Below, piece by piece: positions 58,153-64,000 of a DNA stretch of 64,000 bases. Position 1 is the first letter of the stretch, and each line of letters begins with the position of its first letter. The DNA comes from Streptomyces sp. TRM68416 (GTDB lineage Bacteria > Actinomycetota > Actinomycetes > Streptomycetales > Streptomycetaceae). The stretch lies in contig NZ_JACVWU010000003.1 in the NCBI RefSeq assembly GCF_014596915.1, positions 62,001 through 126,000 of the forward strand, given 5' to 3'. The notes under the pieces were generated by a model. It worked only from the letters and a program-made list of their open reading frames with translations. It was not told where the DNA came from and did not search any database. A program made the position numbers and the translations under genes.

Positions 58153-60049
58153 GGATCTCCTCCTGCAGAGCGGTGGCGAGCTGCTCGGACTTGAAGGGCA
58201 TGCCGCTCACCTGGGTGTGGCTGTGCACGTCGACCAGGTAGCGGGCACGCAGCAGGGAGGCGAGCTGCCCGAGATTCATCTCCGGCACCACGACCCGCTC
58301 GTAACGCCCCAGCACCTCGCCGAGGTTGCGTGGAAAGGGACTGAGATGGCGCACGTGCGCCTGCGCGATCCGCTCCCCGGCGGCCCGCAGCCGCCGCACC
58401 GCAGCGGTGATCGGCCCATAGGTCGAACCCCAGCCCAGCACCAGCGTGTTCGCGCCGTCCGGGTCGTCGACCTCGACGTCCGGCACCCAGATGCCGTCGA
58501 TCTTCCGCTGCCGCGTGCGCACCATGAAGTCGTGGTTGGCGGGGTCGTAGGAGATGTCACCCGTGCCGTCCTGCTTCTCGATGCCGCCGATGCGGTGCTC
58601 CAGACCCGGAGTCCCGGGGATCGCCCAGGGCCGCGCCAGGGTCAGCGGATCGCGCTTGTACGGCCAGAAGACCTCGGTGCCGTCCTCCAGCGTGTGGTTG
58701 GGCGCGTCGGCGAAGTCCACCCGCAGATCAGGGAGTTCGTGCAGTTCCGGGATGCGCCACGGCTCCGCGCCGTTGGCCAGGTAGCCGTCGCTGAGCAGGT
58801 ACACCGGGGTGCGGTAGGTCAGCGCGATCCGGACCGCCTCCAGCGCCGCGTCGAAGCAGTCGGCGGGCGTGCGCGGGGCCACGACCGGGACCGGTGCCTC
58901 GCCGTTGCGGCCGTACATCGTCTGCAGCAGGTCCGCCTGCTCGGTCTTGGTCGGCAGACCCGTCGACGGGCCGCCGCGCTGGATGTCGATGATCACCATG
59001 GGGAGTTCGAGGGCGACGGCCAGGCCGATCGTCTCGCTCTTGAGCGCCATCCCCGGACCCGAGTTCGACGTCACGGCCAGCGACCCGCCGAAGGCCGCGC
59101 CGAGCGCGGCACCCGCCGCGGCGATCTCGTCCTCCGCCTGGAAGGTGCGCACCCCGAAGTTCTTGTGCTTGCTGAGCTCGTGCAGGATGTCGGAGGCCGG
59201 AGTGATCGGGTACGAGCCCAGGAACAGCGGCAGGTCGGCCTGCTGGGCCGCGGTGAGCAGCCCGAAGGACAGGGCGAGGTTGCCGGAGATGTTGCGGTAG
59301 GTGCCGGACGTGAACGCGTCCGCGGCCGGGGCGATCTCGTAGGAGACCGCGAAGTCCTCCGTCGTCTCGCCGAAGTTCCAGCCCGCCTTGAACGCCGCGA
59401 TGTTGGCGGCGGCGATCTGCGGCTTCTTGGCGAACTTCGCCTTCAGGAACCTCTCGGTGCCCTCCGTCGGCCGGTGGTACATCCACGACAGCAGGCCCAG
59501 CGCGAACATGTTCTTCGCCCGCTCGGCCTCCTTGCGGGTCAGGCCGAACTCCTTCAGCGCCTCGACGGTCAGGCTGGTCAACGGCACCGGATGCACGCGG
59601 TACCCCTGCAGCGAGCCGTCGTCGAGCGGCGAGCTGTCGTACCCCGCCTTGGTCAGCGCCCGAGCGCCGAACTCGTCGCTGTTGACCAGGAGTTCGCCAC
59701 CGGGGCGCAGGTCCGCCAGGTTCGCCTTCAGCGCCGCGGGGTTCATGGCCACGAGCACGTCGGCGGCGTCGCCCGGCGTGAGGATGTCGTGGTCGGCGAA
59801 GTGCAGCTGGAACGAGGAGACGCCGCCCAGGGTGCCGGCGGGCGCGCGGATCTCGGCAGGGAAGTTCGGCAGCGTCGAAAGGTCGTTGCCGAACCCTGCC
59901 GTCTCCGCGGTAAACCGGTCACCCGTGAGCTGCATGCCATCGCCGGAGTCACCCGCGAAGCGGATGACGACCCGGGACAGCCGCTCGGTCCGTACGACGG
60001 CGCTCGCGGCCGCCTCCGGTCGGGTGCTGGGTTCAGGAGCTGCAGTCAC
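58142..60049 (-). CDS. korA: 2-oxoacid:ferredoxin oxidoreductase alpha (fused gamma-alpha) subunit
   Basis: A protein of 635 residues. The N-terminal gamma domain (RFAGDSGDGMQLTGD, FPAEIRAPAGTLGGVSSFQ) is fused to the pyrimidine-binding alpha domain (SYPITPASDILHEL, FQAEDEIAAAGAALGAAFGG), with NSGPGMALKSETIG in between. The C-terminal transketolase-like domain ends in a segment that may bind CoA. GTG start at 60049 with GAGAGG upstream. It is the first gene of the 11-gene minus-strand operon. It may supply acyl-CoA or reduced ferredoxin to the pathway, or be a resistant duplicate of the housekeeping enzyme; the sequence does not decide. Confidence 0.9.
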   Translation of the reverse strand: MTAAPEPSTRPEAAASAVVRTERLSRVVIRFAGDSGDGMQLTGDRFTAETAGFGNDLSTLPNFPAEIRAPAGTLGGVSSFQLHFADHDILTPGDAADVLVAMNPAALKANLADLRPGGELLVNSDEFGARALTKAGYDSSPLDDGSLQGYRVHPVPLTSLTVEALKEFGLTRKEAERAKNMFALGLLSWMYHRPTEGTERFLKAKFAKKPQIAAANIAAFKAGWNFGETTEDFAVSYEIAPAADAFTSGTYRNISGNLALSFGLLTAAQQADLPLFLGSYPITPASDILHELSKHKNFGVRTFQAEDEIAAAGAALGAAFGGSLAVTSNSGPGMALKSETIGLAVALELPMVIIDIQRGGPSTGLPTKTEQADLLQTMYGRNGEAPVPVVAPRTPADCFDAALEAVRIALTYRTPVYLLSDGYLANGAEPWRIPELHELPDLRVDFADAPNHTLEDGTEVFWPYKRDPLTLARPWAIPGTPGLEHRIGGIEKQDGTGDISYDPANHDFMVRTRQRKIDGIWVPDVEVDDPDGANTLVLGWGSTYGPITAAVRRLRAAGERIAQAHVRHLSPFPRNLGEVLGRYERVVVPEMNLGQLASLLRARYLVDVHSHTQVSGMPFKSEQLATALQEEIHAD

Positions 60050-60194
60050 CGAGCCTCTACCTCTCTTTCGGGGGTGCCCAAGGCGGTTGCAGTTTGGGGA
60101 GCCGGGCTTGAGAGGTGGTCAAGAAGCGGTGGCACGCGCGTCAGCCGCGGACGAACGATCTCGGCCAGGACGCGCCGACCATGGGGCGGCGGTT

Positions 60195-60373
60195 CGGCCG
60201 CCTGTTGGCTCTTCGGCCTGCTCGGTGGTTCGGTGCCCCCGTGGCTCTTCGGCCCGCCCGGTGGTTCGGCCGCCTGCTGGCTCTTCGGCCCGCCCGGTGC
60301 TCCGGCGCCCCCCCCGGCCCTTCGGCCCGCTCAGCGCTCCAGTGCCCCCGGCCCTTCGGCCCGCTCGGCGCTC
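60195..60373 (+). repeat. Five imperfect tandem repeats of about 36 bp in the korA/KS-alpha promoter region
   Basis: Units: 60195-60230, 60231-60266, 60267-60302 (each exactly 36 bp), 60303-60339 (37 bp) and 60340-60373 (34 bp). Each has a conserved core GGC(T/C)CTTCGGCC(C/T)G. They fill most of the 371-bp divergent region between korA (minus) and KS-alpha (plus). The rest of this region (60050-60194) holds the korA promoter side. Confidence 0.85.
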
Positions 60374-60420
60374 CACTGCCCCTTGAGCGCCCGCTGAGTG
60401 TGCGCGTCGACCATCCCCCC

Positions 60421-61680
60421 ATGACCCGACGCGCAGTGATCACAGGTCTGGGGGTGGTCGCCCCCGGTGGCATCGGCACCAAGGACTACTGGGCGCTGCT
60501 CACCAGCGGCCGGGCAGCGACCCGTTCCATCACCCTCTTCGACGCCTCCGCCTACCGCTCCCGCGTGGCCGCGGAGGTCGACTTCGACCCCACGGCGGCC
60601 GGACTGGGCCGGCGGGAGATCCACCGCATGGACCGCTCGGCGCAGTTCGCCGTGGTCAGCTCCTGGGAGGCCGTCGCCGACAGCGGACTGGCAGTGGACG
60701 GCCTCGACCCGCTGCGCACCGGCGTGAGCATCGGCAGCGCCGTCGGGGCCGCCACCAGCCTGGACGCCGCCTACCCGCTGCTCAGCGACGAGGGCCGCGA
60801 CTGGCGGACCGACACGTCCTACGCCGGCGCCCACCTGTACGACTACACAGTGCCCAGCGCCCTGGCCCGGGAGGTCGCCTGGACCGTCGCCGCCCAGGGA
60901 CCCGTCGCCGTCGTCTCCACCGGCTGCACCTCGGGCCTGGACGCCATCGGACACGCGGCCGGGATCATCGCCGAGGGTGCCGCCGACGTGATGCTCGCGG
61001 GCGCCGCCGAGGCCCCCGTCTGCGCCATCACCGCGGCCTCCTTCGACGCCATCAAGGCCACCACGCCGTACGCGGGCGACGACCCGGCCGAGGCCGGACG
61101 GCCCTTCGACCTCACCCGCGACGGGTTCGTCCTCGGCGAGGGCGGCGCCGTCCTGGTCGTCGAGGAGAAGGAGCACGCCCGCCGCCGCGGCGCGCACGTC
61201 TACGCCGAGATCGCCGGCTTCGCCACCCGCGGCACCGCCTACCACATGACCGGCCTGCGCCCCGACGGCACCGAACTCGCCGAGGCGGTCAGGGCCGCCC
61301 TGGACGAGGCCCGGCTGCCCGCCGACGCCGTCGACTACGTCAACGCGCACGGCTCCGGAACCCGGCAGAACGACGTCCACGAGACCAGCGCACTGAAGCT
61401 GAGCCTCGGCTCGCACGCCTACGACGTGCCGGTCAGCTCCATCAAGTCGATGATCGGTCACTCCCTGGGCGCCATCGGCTCCCTGGAGGCCGCCGCCTGT
61501 GCCCTGGCCCTGGAACACGGCACCGTCCCGCCGACCGCGAACCTCCACACCCCGGACCCGGAATGCGATCTCGACTACGTGCCCTTGACCGCTCGGTCCC
61601 AGCGCCTCGACACAGTGCTCAGCGTGGGCAGTGGCTTCGGCGGGCTGCAGAGCGCCCTCGTTCTGAGGAAGCCGCAGTGA
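60421..61680 (+). CDS. Type II PKS ketosynthase alpha (KS-alpha)
   Basis: About 419 residues. VITGLGVVAPGG opens the protein. The active-site Cys169 lies in STGCTSGLDA, the same residue number I recall for actinorhodin KS-alpha. The two catalytic His lie in NAHGSGTRQND and IGHSLGAIGSLE, and the C-terminus GSGFGGLQSALVL is typical. It forms the KS/chain-length-factor heterodimer with the next gene, whose GTG overlaps its stop by 4 nt. There is no clear ribosome-binding site before the ATG at 60421, and the region just upstream is the 36-bp repeat array. An in-frame extension upstream exists but is repeat-encoded and unlikely. Confidence 0.93.
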   Translation: MTRRAVITGLGVVAPGGIGTKDYWALLTSGRAATRSITLFDASAYRSRVAAEVDFDPTAAGLGRREIHRMDRSAQFAVVSSWEAVADSGLAVDGLDPLRTGVSIGSAVGAATSLDAAYPLLSDEGRDWRTDTSYAGAHLYDYTVPSALAREVAWTVAAQGPVAVVSTGCTSGLDAIGHAAGIIAEGAADVMLAGAAEAPVCAITAASFDAIKATTPYAGDDPAEAGRPFDLTRDGFVLGEGGAVLVVEEKEHARRRGAHVYAEIAGFATRGTAYHMTGLRPDGTELAEAVRAALDEARLPADAVDYVNAHGSGTRQNDVHETSALKLSLGSHAYDVPVSSIKSMIGHSLGAIGSLEAAACALALEHGTVPPTANLHTPDPECDLDYVPLTARSQRLDTVLSVGSGFGGLQSALVLRKPQ

Positions 61681-62900
61681 ACCCCGGCGACACCGCCGCC
61701 CCGCCGGCCCGGGTGCGCGCGGCCGTCACCGGACTCGGTGTCGTCGCCCCCAACGGGGTCGGCACCCGCGAGTGGTGGCAGGCCACCCTGCGCGGGGTCA
61801 GCGCCCTGCGCCCGGCCCGCGACGCACCCGCGGACCGCATTCCGGTGGCCGGGGAGATCAACGGCTTCGTCGCCGAGAAGCACGTCCCCGGCCAACTGCT
61901 GCCGCAGACCGCCCGCTTCACCCGGCTGGCGCTCGCCGCCGCGGCCGAGGCGCTCCAGGACGCGGCCGTCGACCCGGCCGCCCTGCCGCGCTACGGCGTC
62001 GGCGTCTTCACGTCCAGCTCGGCGGGCGGCTACGAGTTCGGCCAGCACGAGATGAGCAACCTCTGGCGCCACGGCAGCGACAGCGTCAGCGCCTACCAGT
62101 CCTTCGCCTGGTTCTACGCCGCCTGCACCGGCCAGGTCTCGATCCGGCACGGGCTGCGCGGGGCCGGGGGCACCCTGGTCACCGAACAGTGCGGCGGAAT
62201 CGACTCCGTGGGTCAGGCCCGCCGCCAACTCGGTTCCGGGGGCACGGCGTTGCTCGCCGGCGGCGCCGACGCCGGACTGTGCCCGCTGGGCTGGTCCGGC
62301 CACCTCGCCACCGGCCGGGTCAGCCCGCACAGCCACCCGGCCCGCGCCTACCTGCCCTTCCATGCCGAGGCCTCCGGCTACGTACCCGGCGAGGGCGCGG
62401 CCTACCTCGTACTGGAGGAACGCGCCGCCGCCGAGGCACGCGGCGCCGCCGTCCTCGGCGAGATCGCCGGCTACGCGGCCGCCTTCGACCCGCCCACCGG
62501 CCCGGGCAACCTCGGCCAGGCCGCGCGCCTCGCCCTCGCCGACGCCCAACTCGGCCCCGGCGACATCGACGCGGTCTTCGCCGACGCCTACGGCGTACCC
62601 GCCCTGGACGAGGCCGAGGCGCACGTGATCACCGAACTCTTCGGCCCCTACGGCGTCCCCGTCGCCGTACCCAAGACGATGACCGGCCGGATCGGCGCCG
62701 GCGGATCCGCCCTCGACGTGGCCGCCGCCCTCCTGTCCCTGCGCGACAACGTCCTGCCCCCCACGGCCCACGTGGACCACCCCAGGGACGGCTGGCACCT
62801 GGACCTCGTCACGACCCCACGCCCGGTCGCCCTGCGCGCCGTACTGGTACTGGCCCGCGGGCACGGCGGCTTCAACTCGGCCGCGGTGGTGGTGCGATGA
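61677..62900 (+). CDS. Type II PKS chain-length factor (KS-beta)
   Basis: About 407 residues, homologous to KS-alpha throughout. The active-site Cys is replaced by Gln (about residue 171, in TEQCGGIDS), the hallmark of KS-beta, which decarboxylates malonyl-ACP and sets chain length. GTG start at 61677 (GTGA overlap). It ends GHGGFNSAAVVVR at an ATGA. In most type II clusters an ACP gene begins there. Here no ACP follows; instead the C-terminal coding tail is partly duplicated downstream (62957-63002). Confidence 0.92.
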   Translation: MNPGDTAAPPARVRAAVTGLGVVAPNGVGTREWWQATLRGVSALRPARDAPADRIPVAGEINGFVAEKHVPGQLLPQTARFTRLALAAAAEALQDAAVDPAALPRYGVGVFTSSSAGGYEFGQHEMSNLWRHGSDSVSAYQSFAWFYAACTGQVSIRHGLRGAGGTLVTEQCGGIDSVGQARRQLGSGGTALLAGGADAGLCPLGWSGHLATGRVSPHSHPARAYLPFHAEASGYVPGEGAAYLVLEERAAAEARGAAVLGEIAGYAAAFDPPTGPGNLGQAARLALADAQLGPGDIDAVFADAYGVPALDEAEAHVITELFGPYGVPVAVPKTMTGRIGAGGSALDVAAALLSLRDNVLPPTAHVDHPRDGWHLDLVTTPRPVALRAVLVLARGHGGFNSAAVVVR

Positions 62901-63002
62901 CCCCTGCCCGGGACGCTCGGCGCCCGGCTGTCACGCGTGCCGTGCCGGCGCCGCACCGCGGGTACGGCAGGCTCAACTCGGCAGCGGCGGCGGCGAGATG
63001 AC
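62856..63002 (+). repeat. Imperfect duplication of the KS-beta 3' tail
   Basis: 46 bp at 62856-62901 (encoding GHGGFNSAAVVVR plus ATGAC) recurs at 62957-63002 with about 80% identity, 101 bp apart, and again encodes NSAA...R followed by ATGA. A weaker third likeness ends with TGATG at 63118-63122. Confidence 0.6.
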
Positions 63003-63376
63003 GGCCACTGGGAACAGTCGGCGGCCGAGCCGCGCCCCGCGCCCGCTCGCCCTGCCCGCCGAGCCGGCGTCGGCGCGCGGCCGCGACGGTTCCCACTCGG
63101 CCCCGGCGACGGTGAGGTGATGTCCCGTCAGGGGCGCCCGACGCCGGTCCGGTGCCGTGGCCGTGAGGCAGCGGCCCTTCGGGGCGGGCGGCGACCGGAG
63201 CACCACTGCCCCGTCTCCGGGGGTCCCGGGAACGGCGGCCTCGCCGCCGGGGACGCCGTCGAGCACCCCGGCGCCGAGACTCCGCCAGGCCGTCGTACCA
63301 CCCCCGCGCAGGCCGTCGGCGTCCGCGGCGGACTGGGCGGTCACCGACCACGTCACGCACAGGAGACAGGACCGGC
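62898..63376. other. Region after KS-beta without the expected ACP
   Basis: About 480 bp. Two tiny frames, 62898-63001 and 62998-63120, are chained by ATGA/TGATG overlaps and end in residues that mimic the KS-beta C-terminus. I could find no GxDSL-type ACP motif in any frame. A longer plus-strand frame runs out of phase into the cyclase gene and looks spurious. AGGAGACA at 63361-63368 is the ribosome-binding site of the cyclase gene. Confidence 0.55.
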
Positions 63377-64000
63377 ATGCCATTCACCGTGCACACCACC
63401 CGGATCTCAGCGCCCGCCGACACCGTCCACGCCCTCGTCGCGGACGTCACCGTCTGGCCGCTGATGTTCGAGCCGAACATCCACACCGAGTACGTGGCGG
63501 GCGGCACCCGCAGCGAGGGCCGCGAACGCATCCGGATCTGGGCGTTCACCGGCCGGGAGATCCGCAGTTGGACCTCCGAGCGCGTCCTCGACCCGCACGC
63601 CCGCACCGTCACCTTCCGGCAGGAGCACCCGGCCCCGCCGCTGACCTCGATGAGCGGGCGCTGGCTGGTCAAGGACATCGGCGACGGACAGACCCTGCTG
63701 GAACTCCACCACGAGTTCGAGACCGCCTCCGACGAGCACTTCGTGCTGCACGCCCTGCACCAGAACAGCCCCGCCGAGCTGGCCGGCGTCCGCATCGCGG
63801 CCGAACGGCCGAGGACCCCGTACACCTTCGAGGACAGCCTGCGCATCGTCGCGCCCCCGGCCGCCGTCTACGACTTCCTCCGCGAGGCCGACCGCTGGCC
63901 GGAGCGCCTCCCGCACGTGGCCGCGCTGGACCTCACCGAGGACACCCCCGGCATCCAGCGGTTGCGGATGGACACCCGGGGCCCCGACGGCACCGTCCAC
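63377..64000 (+). CDS. Didomain aromatase/cyclase (partial, runs off the window)
   Basis: 208 residues are visible. The N-terminal START/Bet v1-like domain (MPFTVHTTRISAPADTVHAL, then WPLMFEPNIHTEYV and RIRIWAFTGREIRSWTSERV) is a type II PKS aromatase/cyclase. A second domain of the same fold starts near residue 150 (LRIVAPPAAVYDFL, DRWPERLPHV). Didomain ARO/CYCs usually act in reducing type II systems, closing and aromatising the first ring of a C9-reduced chain. Start ATG at 63377 with AGGAGACA upstream. The 3' end is not in the window. Confidence 0.9.
   Translation, partial: MPFTVHTTRISAPADTVHALVADVTVWPLMFEPNIHTEYVAGGTRSEGRERIRIWAFTGREIRSWTSERVLDPHARTVTFRQEHPAPPLTSMSGRWLVKDIGDGQTLLELHHEFETASDEHFVLHALHQNSPAELAGVRIAAERPRTPYTFEDSLRIVAPPAAVYDFLREADRWPERLPHVAALDLTEDTPGIQRLRMDTRGPDGTVH

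Noticed and set aside
60115..60420. N-terminal extension of KS-alpha through the repeat array
   Set aside because: KS-alpha proteins begin at MTRRAVITGLG, which coincides with the ATG at 60421, and the extension would be repeat-encoded LALRPARW-type peptide.
60421..62900. KS-alpha/KS-beta as ordinary fatty-acid FabF enzymes
   Set aside because: Two adjacent KS genes with GTGA overlap, the second with Cys replaced by Gln, followed by an aromatase/cyclase, fit a type II PKS.
62937..63464. Plus-strand frame that might be the missing type II ACP or a small cyclase
   Set aside because: No GxDSL motif or START-fold features, and it runs out of phase into the well-supported cyclase gene.

Overview
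The window is high-GC actinobacterial DNA, almost certainly from a Streptomyces or close relative. The evidence is codon use with G/C at third positions, GTG/TTG starts, ATGA and GTGA gene couplings, a SARP regulator, an AfsR-like NB-ARC/TPR protein, an ECF41 sigma factor and the GC-rich intergenic repeat common in that genus. I found no tRNA, rRNA or CRISPR array.

Left flank (1-15.3 kb). This is accessory and ordinary chromosomal material: an NB-ARC/TPR ATPase, an AbiEii-like nucleotidyltransferase with its partner, and a small tyrosine-integrase region. The integrase region (about 4.3-8.9 kb) carries an IS256-type transposase remnant, a large hypothetical gene, a decayed second AbiEii-like pair and an intact VapBC-type module, and is flanked by a 16-bp exact direct repeat. 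Next come a lipoprotein, an AlkC-like DNA repair protein, a CGNR regulator facing an ABM-domain protein across two identical palindromes, and an ECF41 sigma factor beside an FAD oxidoreductase.

Biosynthetic cluster (about 15.5 kb to the right edge, which cuts it). (1) 15.98-23.4 kb, plus strand: fatty acyl-AMP ligase, SARP activator, stand-alone acyltransferase, acyl-CoA-dehydrogenase-like protein, ACP, Sfp-type PPTase and a type II PKS-type ACP. (2) 23.5-26.05 kb, minus strand: a PltA-like pyrrolyl-carrier-protein halogenase, its PltL-like carrier protein and a type II thioesterase. (3) 26.4-46.7 kb, plus strand: an ACP, two modular type I PKSs, a DHA2 exporter and three flavin-halogenase-fold proteins, one of them degenerate. 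PKS1 is KS-AT-ACP-KS-AT(dead)-ACP; PKS2 is KS-AT-DH-like-KR-ACP-thioester reductase. (4) 46.7-60.05 kb, minus strand: an 11-gene closely spaced operon of korA, korB, a CPA2 antiporter, prolyl-carrier dehydrogenase, prolyl-AMP ligase, flavin reductase, two halogenases and an ABC exporter. (5) 60.4 kb to the end, plus strand: KS-alpha, KS-beta and an aromatase/cyclase.

How it probably works (inference). Proline is activated, loaded on the PltL-like carrier, oxidised to pyrrole-2-carboxyl and chlorinated. It is then extended by the type I PKSs and released by the reductase domain, probably as an aldehyde. Further halogenases, fed by the flavin reductase, act later in two apparent pairs. The type II KS-alpha/KS-beta have no adjacent ACP. 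The only type II-type ACP visible lies 37 kb away beside the FAAL block, which ties the aromatic-polyketide genes to the same locus. The front end matches pyoluteorin, marinopyrrole and pyrrolomycin pathways; I do not recognise the whole combination (pyrrole starter, type I PKS with reductive release, type II PKS, six halogenase-fold proteins).
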